Origin: Saprospiraceae bacterium
GTDB taxonomy: Bacteria > Bacteroidota > Bacteroidia > Chitinophagales > Saprospiraceae
Length of the DNA stretch: 62,867 nucleotides
NCBI GenBank assembly: GCA_022841745.1
Contig: JALHQW010000048.1
Coordinates: forward strand, 1-62,867
Direction of reading: 5' to 3'
Both the position numbers and the translations under genes were made by a program. The notes below the pieces were generated by a model that was not told the origin of the DNA, did not search any database, and was given only the letters and a program-made list of their open reading frames with translations. Of this stretch, positions 36,057 to 43,594 are shown in pieces. How positions within the stretch are numbered: position 1 is the stretch's first letter; each line of letters begins with the position of its first letter.

Positions 36057-36384
36057 AAAGCTATCTTGATTTTGATTTGCTGGTAGTTCTTGTCCACTAC
36101 ATAATCGCCGAGGATGGCCGCCTTGAGCGCCGTCACCCGCTGCTGCCCGTCTATCAGAATCTTCTTGCCTTCCGACAGCGAGTCGTCCTTGAGCCGCACA
36201 TTCGGGTTGCGCCAGGCGATAACATAGCCCACCGGGAAGCCCTTGTACAGCGAGTCCATCAGGTCACGCACCTTGCTGCTGTCACAGAAAAAGGGGCGCT
36301 GGATTTCCGGGATGGCGATTTCATCCCGACCACAGGTCGGGACACCCACGAAAGCAGGATTTGGATGAGGTGCTGGTTATTCAT
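35950..36384 (-). pseudogene. DUF262 (GmrSD N-terminal/ParB-like nuclease) gene, interrupted and truncated
   Basis: The natural start is ATG 36384 ([12 protein letters not shown]). The frame is then broken by about 23 nt containing the palindrome at 36324-36342. The DUF262 frame resumes as [29 protein letters not shown], with GYVIAWRNP and the hallmark [12 protein letters not shown], then stops resembling the family after [10 protein letters not shown], near 35960. DUF262 proteins are usually over 500 residues and act in phage defence (GmrSD-like) or as ParB-like nucleases. Only the first ~130 residues remain, so it should be inactive. Its ATG overlaps the RAYT stop codon. Confidence 0.75.
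36324..36342. repeat. REP-like palindrome 2 inside the DUF262 gene
   Basis: TCCCGACC-TGT-GGTCGGGA (minus strand) is a perfect 8-bp-stem hairpin. With its flanks it makes up about 23 nt of extra DNA between codons LLS and DEI of the DUF262 gene, causing a frameshift. A related palindrome lies at 35459. Its proximity to a RAYT gene suggests it is a cognate REP. Confidence 0.65.
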
Positions 36385-36958
36385 TCCAACCCAACCCATG
36401 TGCCTCCAAGATTACTATTTCCAAAGGACATTCCTGGTGCCTGCCGACATAAGCCGTGGCGCTTGAATTAACGTAATCGGCTGCATCGAACACGATTCTT
36501 GCCTTCACTGGATTTAGATGAATATAATCCAATTTCTGCTTGACAAACTTCAAAGTAACAAGTTCAACCGGATGGTTGTCTTGAATCCAGACTTGGTGTT
36601 TACTGTTGTTCGAATTGCGCTCACCTGCCTTTTCAAAGGCCCGCAAAAGCCATTCACGGCGGCTTTCGGGAATGGTCTTCACGGCCTCTACCAATTTCTT
36701 AGAAGTGTATTTCTTGAAACCCCGAATGATGTCTGATAATGGCTCGCCACCTTCCTTGCTTGACACAATAAGGTGCATGTGGCTGGACATGATGACAAAA
36801 GCACAGACCACCAAACCCTTGTTTTCTTGGCAGTGCCGAAGGGAATTCAGCAGAATGTCGCAGTATTCGGGTCTTGTGAAAAGGTCAATCCAATGGATGA
36901 CGGTGAAGGTGGCAAAGTAGATGCCCTGGGGGTTCGAGATTTTTAGTACTCGGCTCAT
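36377..36958 (-). CDS. REP-associated tyrosine transposase (RAYT, Y1_Tnp family)
   Basis: From ATG 36958 (MSRVLKISNPQGIYFATFT) the protein is 193 residues. Its Y1/HUH nuclease fold shows the VIMSSHMHLIVSS motif with H60 and H62 (HUH pair) and the catalytic tyrosine Y145 in KLDYIHLNPVKARIV. The C-terminus lacks the extended region of IS200/IS605 TnpA, and the phrase DNHPVELVT...FVKQKLDYIHLNPVKAR is typical of RAYTs. RAYTs cleave and rejoin REP palindromes as single-stranded DNA. Two REP-like palindromes lie within 1.5 kb, and duplicated repeats bracket the locus. The 18 codons upstream of the chosen start are low-complexity and unlikely to be translated. Confidence 0.9.
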   Translation of the reverse strand: MSRVLKISNPQGIYFATFTVIHWIDLFTRPEYCDILLNSLRHCQENKGLVVCAFVIMSSHMHLIVSSKEGGEPLSDIIRGFKKYTSKKLVEAVKTIPESRREWLLRAFEKAGERNSNNSKHQVWIQDNHPVELVTLKFVKQKLDYIHLNPVKARIVFDAADYVNSSATAYVGRHQECPLEIVILEAHGLGWNE

Positions 36959-36992
36959 AGTATTGCTTTTGGGCAAAGCTACACACCCCTTT

Positions 36993-37135
36993 TTGTTCTT
37001 GCAAGTTTGCAACTTGCAAGGCTTGGCACTGGCAAATTAGCTGTCATCTCTCGTCAGAAAATGCTTGCTTTTGCGGGAAGAAAAGCCTGCAAAACCGCTC
37101 ATGTGTAGCCTTGCAAGTTGCAAACTTCTAAGAAC
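36993..37135. repeat. Inverted repeat upstream of the RAYT gene
   Basis: GTTCTTGCAAGTTTGCAACT (36995 onward) is largely complementary to AGTTGCAAACTTCTAAGAAC (37116-37135); AGCCTTGCA and TGCAAGGCT extend the arms. The right arm is the start of the flanking repeat at 37114, so the element may be a REPIN-like double palindrome belonging to the RAYT. Confidence 0.6.
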
Positions 37136-37267
37136 TTGATTCACAAATAGCTCATTTTCAGTATTTTACGAATCAAGTTGTTTCTCGCACGACGGCAAAT
37201 TTGCTGTCCTTTACTTGCAAGAACTTCATTTCTTAAATTCTGCTGGAATTATACTTGCAACAACTGG
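37114..37267. repeat. Flanking repeat of the RAYT island, right copy
   Basis: A single copy of the ~150-bp sequence also present at 35178-35426, differing by only a few bases. Together they bracket 1.7 kb containing the RAYT, the DUF262 fragment and the chimeric ORF. Both copies are in direct orientation, as expected from duplication or recombination. Confidence 0.85.
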
Positions 37268-37299
37268 TGTACTGCTGCCATTGGGCGGCAGGGAGGGCG

Positions 37300-37353
37300 G
37301 CTGCGGTAAGACTTTCCAAGTTTTTGAAACTTGGAATGTCTTTAGCTGCGGTA
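37300..37353. repeat. 36-bp hairpin flanked by 9-bp direct repeats
   Basis: The hairpin AGACTTTCCAAGTTT...GAAACTTGGAATGTCTTTA (37309-37344) is bracketed by GCTGCGGTA at 37300-37308 and 37345-37353. This looks like a target-site duplication. The related hairpin at 22747-22779 lacks such flanks. Confidence 0.7.
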
Positions 37354-37559
37354 TTTGACTGGGCGGTTGCTTGCTTCACTGGGGAGTGATTTTTTGTTGG
37401 GGCGAGAGTTAGCAAACACATTCCAAAAAATCAAAAAGAGAAACTGTTTTTGCAAAGAAAATGAGGGATGGGCCGTCTGCGCCAAGGTAAAATACGAAGC
37501 TTAGGCTTGGAAACAGCCACTTGGAAGGGGACGGCAGATGGTTTTCAGAAATATTTACT

Positions 37560-37929
37560 GTCCATTGAAGACTGACGAATAATCATTGAACTTAATGCGA
37601 TTGTTCATTGAATAGTGTGTAAAGTCCGTTGAAGACTGACGAATAATCATTGAACTTAATGCGACTGTTCATTGAATAGTGTGTAAAGTCCGTTGAAGAC
37701 TGACGAATAATCATTGAACTTAATGCGACTGTTTATTGAATAGTGTGTAAAGTCCGTTGAAGACTGACGAATAATCATTGAATTTAATGCGACTGTTCAT
37801 TGAATAGTGTGTAAAGTCCGTTGAAGACTGACGAATAATCATTGAATTTAATGCGACTGTTCATTGAATAGTGTGTAAAGTCCGTTGAAGACTGACGAAT
37901 AATCATTGAACTTAATGCGATTGTTCATT
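37560..37929. repeat. 64-bp tandem repeat array, about 5.8 copies
   Basis: Units start at 37560, 37624, 37688, 37752, 37816 and 37880 with an exact 64-bp period. The unit begins GTCCGTTGAAGACTGACGAA and ends GAATAGTGTGTAAA. Copies differ at only a few positions (A/G in the fourth base block, C/T before TTAATGCGA, C/T in GCGAYTG). There are no unique spacers, so it is not CRISPR. It ends 36 bp beyond the stop codon of the glycosidase gene. The remaining DNA between 37354 and 37559 shows nothing recognisable. Confidence 0.92.
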
Positions 37930-37964
37930 TCGCAAGGGGCACGTCCCAAAAAAAGGGAAAAGGG

Positions 37965-39845
37965 TCATTTCCCCAAACACACCACCCGCTGCTCCACGCT
38001 GTTCCCGCCTTCCATTTCCAATCGAACCACATACCCACCATTCGCCAAGCCACCCGCCTCCACGGTGAAGCGGTGCTGGCCCTCTGCCAGTTTTTCATCG
38101 GTGAAAAAGCGACGCACCTCCCGCCCTGCCATATCGTAGAGCGAGAGGCTGGCAGTGGTGGCATCGGGCAATTCAAGCTGGATGCTCATGGGGCCGGTGA
38201 AGGGGTTGGGCGAGCAAGCTAAGGTAGTGCGGGTGGGGCTGTCGGTCAGGTGCTCGTCCTTGCGGTCACGCAGGAAGATGGGCGAGCCGCTGAGCGGCAC
38301 GGCATCGGCGGGCACCACGGTGGTGATGGCCCGCTCGGCGAAGTCCCAGGTGCGGCGATGCAGGGTGGTCCCGTTGAAATTGGCGGGAAAAGCGTAGCTG
38401 GCGCTGGCAGCTTCCGAACGGTCTTTGTCGGTGACGGCCCAGAGGACGTAGGTATAACCCTCGGTAGGGTGGTGGAAGGCCCCGCCCCGGATGCTGTTGG
38501 GCAGGTTCATCTGTGCGGTGCGCTCGGCGTCGTAGGTGGTGCCGTGCAGCAAGTGGCTCACGGTGGCGTAGGCGATGCCCGCTTGGGTGCGTTTCTGCTC
38601 GTACTTGGCCACAGAATCCAGTTCGGTGTAGAGGCCCATCAGGTGGAACTCGCTGCGGGCGTCCTTTTCCGTTTCGATGTCGCCAAGCTGATAGACGTGC
38701 AGTTGGTCAATGGCGTTCTGCTGGCAGGCCACGGCGCTCTTGATGAGGTAATTCACCTGCGCCTCGTCGGAGCCAAGGTATTCGTCCACCTGCTTGCGGG
38801 GGATATTGCTCTCGGTGATAATCCAATGCTTTTCGGGATAGGTCGTGCCGTCGTAGCCATAGTTGCGCAGCACCGTTTCAAACTCGCCCTTGAGGCGCAG
38901 CATGCCGTCCACGCAGCGGTCGGAGTGGCGGAAATACACGAAATCGAAAATATCGTTGCTCCATTCCCGCAGGCTGTTGTCAATATGTGGGTAGCTGTGG
39001 AAGCTGAGAACGTCGAAATAGGCGCCACCTGTGAGCGGGTATTCCGGCGTCACCTTGCCCTGGTCGGGGTTGTCGGTCTGGCGCAGTATGAGGTCGAGGA
39101 AGCTGGGGTAGCCCAACCCGCCCGTGGCCACGTAGTCGTTGGGGTAGAGCGATTTGATGACCTCATAGCTGATGCGCAACATGCGGATATAGTGCTGCAC
39201 GGGGGCGTGCAGGGCATAGTCGCAGGGATTGGGGTCGTACTCCCACCAGTTGCCCGGTTCGCCCGGTTTCCTGGAGGAGTTGCCGATGAAGTCGAAATCG
39301 GGTTCGTTCCAGATTTCCCAGTAGCGGGTGTAGCCGCCATAGACCTGCACGAGTTTCCAGAGATAGACGGCGTAGAAATTGTTCTCGTTCACGGGCGTGC
39401 CGTTCTCACCGTTGTCCCAGATGGGTTCGTAGAGGTTGGCGAACATCTCTGACCGCACACCGGGGCAAGGCTCGGTCGGGTCACGGTGATGTTCGGCGGG
39501 GTAGCCCACAAAGACCACATTGTCGTTGATGCCCAACGACTCGTAATGCTGGAAGGCATCGAGGCGGATGTCGTAGCCCCAATAGTCCACGAAACCCTCA
39601 GGCAGCGAAAGCCGCAGCGAGGTGACGCCCGCACCGGGCACTTTCAGGGCTGGGTTGCCTGCGGCAATATCGGCCAACTGCTGGTCTGTCCAGAAGTAAT
39701 AGGCACCGAGGTTGACGCCATAATGATAGCCGCCGTCATAAGGCGGCACGAAAGTATTGGCGGTGTAACTTGGAGTTTGCGCAGCAACGACAAATGGTAG
39801 AAAGAGGCTGCAAAGCAGCGATAGCAGGGGGGGATTTCTGTTCAC
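37965..39845 (-). CDS. Secreted glycoside-hydrolase-like (clan A TIM barrel) protein with T9SS domain
   Basis: The 626-residue product starts at a GTG codon (MNRNPPLLSLLCSLFLPFVVAAQ, signal peptide). The central part has clan GH-A features: a strand-4 motif YWEIWNEPDF with the presumed acid/base E181, SFHSYPHIDN, and the strand-7 motif HWIITESN with the presumed nucleophile E345. These resemble GH39- and GH5-like enzymes, but I cannot assign a family. Residues about 540-626 (CSPNPFTGPMSIQLELPDA ... NGGYVVRLEMEGG) form a T9SS sorting domain. It probably hydrolyses an external polysaccharide. No SusCD pair or other polysaccharide-utilisation gene is adjacent. Confidence 0.87.
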   Translation of the reverse strand: MNRNPPLLSLLCSLFLPFVVAAQTPSYTANTFVPPYDGGYHYGVNLGAYYFWTDQQLADIAAGNPALKVPGAGVTSLRLSLPEGFVDYWGYDIRLDAFQHYESLGINDNVVFVGYPAEHHRDPTEPCPGVRSEMFANLYEPIWDNGENGTPVNENNFYAVYLWKLVQVYGGYTRYWEIWNEPDFDFIGNSSRKPGEPGNWWEYDPNPCDYALHAPVQHYIRMLRISYEVIKSLYPNDYVATGGLGYPSFLDLILRQTDNPDQGKVTPEYPLTGGAYFDVLSFHSYPHIDNSLREWSNDIFDFVYFRHSDRCVDGMLRLKGEFETVLRNYGYDGTTYPEKHWIITESNIPRKQVDEYLGSDEAQVNYLIKSAVACQQNAIDQLHVYQLGDIETEKDARSEFHLMGLYTELDSVAKYEQKRTQAGIAYATVSHLLHGTTYDAERTAQMNLPNSIRGGAFHHPTEGYTYVLWAVTDKDRSEAASASYAFPANFNGTTLHRRTWDFAERAITTVVPADAVPLSGSPIFLRDRKDEHLTDSPTRTTLACSPNPFTGPMSIQLELPDATTASLSLYDMAGREVRRFFTDEKLAEGQHRFTVEAGGLANGGYVVRLEMEGGNSVEQRVVCLGK

Positions 39846-39883
39846 GGTGTTTGTTTTTTTTTGCCTTTGGCAATAATTAGGGT

Positions 39884-39891
39884 CAAAGCTA
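39884..39891 (-). promoter_or_regulatory. Candidate -7 element for the glycosidase gene
   Basis: On the minus strand TAGCTTTG fits TAnnTTTG, 39 nt upstream of the GTG start. TTC (one mismatch to TTG) lies 20 nt further upstream. The neighbouring 39951-39990 DNA carries an imperfect hairpin GGCAAACTGCAAC / GTTGCGGTTTGCC. Confidence 0.45.
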
Positions 39892-40105
39892 ATGAAAATG
39901 CTGGATTACTGGAAGGGTGTCGTTTTGGGAAATTGGCTTTACTTTATAACAAATGGCAAACTGCAACCCTCGTGGCGTTGCGGTTTGCCTTCGGCAATGA
40001 CAAGGGGCGCATACTTGTGGTGTGGACGGTGCTGCTTTTTGTGGAAGACAAAAAGTTAGGACAATCCGCCCAAACCTGTGACCTTTGCGGGCAAAAGAAC
40101 GCAAT

Positions 40106-41929
40106 ATGACAGCAGAAAGAACCCGTGCCCAAGAATCGAGGGCAGCCATACAGCAACTCTACATCTCCATGCGCCACTTGTTCATCCGGGGTGGGTACAA
40201 GCCGCTGGGGGTGAGCGGCGAGGCGATGATCGAGGCGCTGATGGTGCTCCGGCCTGAGATTTATGGCTCCATCGCCGACCCTGAGCGAGTGGAACTGGAG
40301 GGGCTGCTGTATATTTTCCAGCGGTTGCCGCAGGGCATCGAGGAGTGCCGTTTTGTCCGACTGATAACAAAGGAGGGCTTCGAGCATTCGGGTTTCACGC
40401 CTATCATACCGCCCAAACGGCGGCGCAACTGCTACCGAATTGACGAAGAGCAGATGTTCGTTGAACTGACCAATGGCCGCTCCGATATTTACGACATCCT
40501 GACGCACCTCACCTTCCTCTACATCGAGGCGGAGAAGGTGCGGCGAAATGCCCTCGACCCCCGTGGCCGCAAGAAGCGGGACTGGCACAACCTCGAAAAA
40601 GTAGTGGAGCAGGAGCAGTCTGGCGAGGCCGTCAACAGGGAGGTGGCCTGTACCTACCTGAGCGGGCTACTGGGTCGAACCTTTGAAGAGACGCTGTCAG
40701 CGGTGAAGCGCTTCGATGCGGCAAGCCGGGTCAATAGCCTTTTCCATATCGTATATTGGATGGGCAAGCTCTCCATGGAGGAGGAATTGGAGAAGAACGA
40801 CCGGGAAATTACCTTCTCTTCCGCACTGCGGGAGAAAATCGGCCACCATATCTTCGGCGGCCTGTGGGCAGACAATATCAAGCAGTTCCTGCATGAAAAG
40901 GGCTGGATACAGCGGCCAATCCATATTATCAGTTCCAATCCGCATAGCGTGATGAACTGCCTTTACGCCTTTGGCGCAACTAAGACCAAAGGGGCTCCAA
41001 ACATGGGCATCGAGGCGCTTGCCCGCCAACTCAGCCATGAGGACAGCCTGGAACTTCGCCAAAAAGTGGAAGCCTATGCCGCCCGCAACGGCATGTACCG
41101 ACTCGACGATACCAGCGGCACCAATATCACCGTGCAAATCATTGATACCGAACAGATTAAACCAGAAGGACTTTCCCCTGAAATCAGTTGGGACGCCGAC
41201 TTGGTTGCGGAGCAAAAACCCCTGCTCCTCGTCATGGACTATGCCTTTGGCGAGCAAGCGTATGAGGTAATGGACGAGCTGCTAAAACCATTCGAATTCG
41301 AATTTAGGTTCCCTTCAGGAATGACAAATGATTCCGGATTGGAGGCCGAGCACCTGGCACATTACAGCAATAACCCAGATGACGACGCATTCCCCCTCGC
41401 TTCCCCTAATCCGCAATCCGCAATCCGCAATCCGCAATCAAAATTTCCCCTCCGGGTTGCTTCCATCGCCATCATGGGCAAGGCGGGCATCTTAGAGGGC
41501 GGCAAGGGTGACATCATGGTGCCCACGGCGCACGTATTCGAGGGTACGGCGGACAATTACCCGTTTGAGAACGATTTTAAGAAAGAAGATTTTGAGGGGA
41601 ATGGCCTACGGGTAGGGGAGGGGACCATGATTACGGTGCTTGGTACCAGCTTGCAGAACATGGACATACTGCGCTATTTCTTGCGCTCATCGTGGCGGGC
41701 GGTGGGACTGGAGATGGAGGGGGCGCATTACCAAAAAGCCATACAGGCAGCCTCTAAAATCAGGAAGAACATCAGCGAGAATGTGGTGCTGCGGTATGCC
41801 TACTATGCTTCGGATAACCCCTTGCTGACTGGGCACACACTGGCTTCGGGAAGCTTAGGAGAGGAGGGCGTGAAGCCGACCTACCTCATTACGCAGAAGA
41901 TACTCAATCGAATTTTTTCCAAAAAATAA
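40106..41929 (+). CDS. DUF6909-like protein with C-terminal nucleoside phosphorylase-like region
   Basis: From ATG 40106 (MTAERTRAQESRAAIQQLY) the protein is 607 residues. The N-terminal ~430 residues (SMRHLFIRGGYKPLGVSG, IEECRFVRLITKEGFEHSGF, DIYDILTHLTFLYIEAEKVR) resemble a conserved Bacteroidota protein that I believe is DUF6909. After a low-complexity linker, residues about 455-600 carry VASIAIMGKAGILEGGKGDIMVP and WRAVGLEMEGAHYQKAIQ. The EMEGA motif and glycine loop are those of purine nucleoside phosphorylase/MTA-SAH nucleosidase-type domains. A nucleoside- or nucleotide-linked role is inferred. The linker SPNPQSAIRNPQSKFP is encoded by a heptamer repeat. Confidence 0.8.
   Translation: MTAERTRAQESRAAIQQLYISMRHLFIRGGYKPLGVSGEAMIEALMVLRPEIYGSIADPERVELEGLLYIFQRLPQGIEECRFVRLITKEGFEHSGFTPIIPPKRRRNCYRIDEEQMFVELTNGRSDIYDILTHLTFLYIEAEKVRRNALDPRGRKKRDWHNLEKVVEQEQSGEAVNREVACTYLSGLLGRTFEETLSAVKRFDAASRVNSLFHIVYWMGKLSMEEELEKNDREITFSSALREKIGHHIFGGLWADNIKQFLHEKGWIQRPIHIISSNPHSVMNCLYAFGATKTKGAPNMGIEALARQLSHEDSLELRQKVEAYAARNGMYRLDDTSGTNITVQIIDTEQIKPEGLSPEISWDADLVAEQKPLLLVMDYAFGEQAYEVMDELLKPFEFEFRFPSGMTNDSGLEAEHLAHYSNNPDDDAFPLASPNPQSAIRNPQSKFPLRVASIAIMGKAGILEGGKGDIMVPTAHVFEGTADNYPFENDFKKEDFEGNGLRVGEGTMITVLGTSLQNMDILRYFLRSSWRAVGLEMEGAHYQKAIQAASKIRKNISENVVLRYAYYASDNPLLTGHTLASGSLGEEGVKPTYLITQKILNRIFSKK
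41408..41439 (+). repeat. AATCCGC heptamer microsatellite inside a coding region
   Basis: The 7-nt unit AATCCGC occurs 4.6 times and encodes PNPQSAIRNPQS, the linker of the DUF6909-like protein. Because 7 is not a multiple of 3, loss or gain of one unit would remove the nucleosidase-like domain. Confidence 0.85.
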
Positions 41930-41933
41930 ACGA

Positions 41934-41947
41934 CTCAAACGTTTGAG
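41934..41947. repeat. Short perfect palindrome after the DUF6909-like gene
   Basis: CTCAAACGTTTGAG is a 14-bp perfect palindrome 5 bp after the stop codon. It could be an operator half-site pair or part of a weak terminator; nothing else in 41948-42098 is recognisable. Confidence 0.45.
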
Positions 41948-42098
41948 CTTTGATCATTGTCATTATTTTTGGCGCTGAATCCAGCATTGGAGCGTCCGTT
42001 CTTGCCTTTTGCTGGAAAACAGTTTGCCCGCCTATTCCTATGAGTTTATGACGCCTGACAATATTTATGGATCATTTTTTTAACATAAACTTGCACAA

Positions 42099-42593
42099 AT
42101 GAAAAAACAATCTATTCTATTGGCTATTGGTGTTTTAGCCATTCTTTCGACTTCAGGTCTTTCTGCTCAGAACTATAAATCTGCTATTGGAGCACGGGTC
42201 GGCTATCCTTGGGCGGTATCCTTCAAGACTTTTGTTGCTGGCAACAATGCCATAGAATTGTACGGCGGTTACCGTGGGTTCGCAGGGTATGGCTGGCTCT
42301 CTGCCAACGGTGCCTACCAAGTCCATTTTGACCTTGAAGGCTTGGATGGGCTGCAATGGTACGTAGGCGCAGGTGCCGGGTTGCTGTTCTACCGCTATGA
42401 CGACGACCTGCTTGACCCCGGGGACAATATGGGTGTCTCGCTGCAGGGCTATCTCGGATTGGACTATAAGGTGGAGGGTGTCCCCCTGAACTTCACCTTG
42501 GATTGGGTGCCCAATATTTTCATCAACGGCTATGTGAGTGGATTTAGGGGGCGTTATGGCAACCTTGGTATCCGCTATGTTTTTGCTGAGTGA
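42099..42593 (+). CDS. Small outer-membrane beta-barrel-like protein
   Basis: The product is 164 residues with a clear signal peptide (MKKQSILLAIGVLAILSTSGLSAQ). The remainder alternates hydrophobic and polar residues with many Gly and aromatics (AIGARVGYPWAVSFKTF, YGGYRGFAGYGWLSANGAYQVHF, WYVGAGAGLLFYRY), ending in RYGNLGIRYVFAE. That is the usual signature of an 8-stranded outer membrane barrel. No specific family or ligand is recognised. It is followed by other small envelope genes on the same strand, with separate promoters and terminators. Confidence 0.8.
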   Translation: MKKQSILLAIGVLAILSTSGLSAQNYKSAIGARVGYPWAVSFKTFVAGNNAIELYGGYRGFAGYGWLSANGAYQVHFDLEGLDGLQWYVGAGAGLLFYRYDDDLLDPGDNMGVSLQGYLGLDYKVEGVPLNFTLDWVPNIFINGYVSGFRGRYGNLGIRYVFAE

Positions 42594-42663
42594 AGCGGCT
42601 ATAACCCTGGGTTCGACACATGGCTGTAGTTTTTTAATCGAAAAATAATTCGGTACAAATTTT

Positions 42664-42690
42664 TTGCTGTCAACCTTGTGGCTAAATTTG
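42664..42690 (+). promoter_or_regulatory. Candidate promoter for the Pmp3-like gene
   Basis: TTG at 42664-42666 and TAAATTTG at 42683-42690 are separated by 16 nt, one short of the usual range. The -7 element matches TAnnTTTG perfectly and lies 41 nt upstream of the ATG at 42731. Confidence 0.5.
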
Positions 42691-42730
42691 ACCGAAGAAA
42701 ATCTACATTTAAACCTTAATCATCATTTTT

Positions 42731-43189
42731 ATGAAAAAAATCTTAACCTTTTTTGCGCTGGCACTCCTTTGCCTCAACCTGAATGCCGCATCCGTACAAG
42801 GCAATTGGACTGCTGATTTTGGCGACTCTCCAGAAGTGAAGGCCCTAAACCCAGAAATGGCAGAAATGGGCCTGGCCAATTTCCTAAGCCTTACGCCCAA
42901 GAAGTACAAGGAAATGACCGGCAAGCGCATGACGCTAAAGCAGACCATCCAATTGAAGGCGGCGCAGAAGATTGTAAAGAAGCAAATGAAAGGTGACCCC
43001 GATATCCCAAAAGGGCTTTATATCGTGGGTGCCATCCTCGGTTTCACTTGGATACTGATGGGTGTCATGGATGATTTCGAAGGCAAGAACTGGTGGGTAA
43101 ACCTTCTCCTCACAGCGCTTTGCTGGCTTCCTGGTGTTATCCATGCCTTTGCCAGAATGGGCGACTACTATGGTGGCGGGAAGAATTAA
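42731..43189 (+). CDS. YqaE/Pmp3-type membrane protein with long N-terminal extension
   Basis: The product is 152 residues. After a signal peptide (MKKILTFFALALLCLNLNA) comes a ~70-residue polar basic region. Two hydrophobic helices follow (LYIVGAILGFTWILMGVM and WWVNLLLTALCWLPGVIHAFA). The second helix with LPGVIHAFA matches the Pmp3/YqaE (UPF0057) signature, a small membrane protein family linked to membrane potential and salt stress. Typical members are 50-60 residues without this N-terminal part. The gene ends before a strong terminator. Its function is inferred from the family. Confidence 0.8.
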   Translation: MKKILTFFALALLCLNLNAASVQGNWTADFGDSPEVKALNPEMAEMGLANFLSLTPKKYKEMTGKRMTLKQTIQLKAAQKIVKKQMKGDPDIPKGLYIVGAILGFTWILMGVMDDFEGKNWWVNLLLTALCWLPGVIHAFARMGDYYGGGKN

Positions 43190-43215
43190 TCCACTTGCCT
43201 ATTAGTACTTGCAAT

Positions 43216-43256
43216 AAAGCGGTAAATAAAAGCCAAATGCTTTTGTTTACCGCTTT
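43216..43256 (+). terminator. Rho-independent terminator of the Pmp3-like gene
   Basis: AAAGCGGTAAA at 43216 pairs with TTTACCGCTTT ending at 43256 with a further inner AAAGC/GCTTT pairing, followed by a T run. It lies 27 bp after the stop codon at 43189. Confidence 0.85.
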
Positions 43257-43279
43257 TTTATTTAACATCCTTTCATTTC

Positions 43280-43594
43280 ATGAAAAAATACAAAATGCAT
43301 ATTTGGCTCGGCCTGCTTTTGCTCACCCCTATTGTGCTATGGCTGCTACCCGGTGATTTCTTCGACAACATGGGTATAGAGCTTTGCCCTTCAAAAGCTT
43401 TTTTCGATGTGGAGTGCTTTGGCTGCGGCATGACCCGTGCAGTCATGCACTTCCATCATTTCCAGTTTACAGATGCAATTTATTACAACATAGGCGTGGT
43501 GGCCATTTATCCAGGGTTGGTGGTGGTTTGGGTTATTTGGGTGAAGGATGCAGCAGCCAAGCTTGGGCTGGTGAAAGGAAAGTCAGTAGTTTAA
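43280..43594 (+). CDS. DUF2752 membrane protein
   Basis: The product is 104 residues with two hydrophobic helices (MHIWLGLLLLTPIVLWLLPG and NIGVVAIYPGLVVVWVIWV). Between them CPSKAFFDVECFGCGMTRAVMHF contains the CxGCGMTRA motif diagnostic of DUF2752. These small inner-membrane proteins often accompany other membrane genes in Bacteroidota; their biochemical role is unknown. It follows the Pmp3-like gene but is separated from it by a terminator. Confidence 0.88.
   Translation: MKKYKMHIWLGLLLLTPIVLWLLPGDFFDNMGIELCPSKAFFDVECFGCGMTRAVMHFHHFQFTDAIYYNIGVVAIYPGLVVVWVIWVKDAAAKLGLVKGKSVV

Noticed and set aside
37233-37421. 62-codon minus-strand ORF spanning the 36-bp hairpin
   Set aside because: It stays open only because hairpin plus duplication is 45 nt; no protein-like features or homologue.
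37560-37929. Possible CRISPR array
   Set aside because: The repeat unit is continuous at 64 bp with no unique spacers, and there are no cas genes nearby; it is a plain tandem repeat.
38250-39452. 400-codon plus-strand ORF opposite the glycosidase gene
   Set aside because: It is antisense to a clear glycosidase/T9SS gene, is Val/Gly-rich without domain, and arises from GC-rich codon bias.
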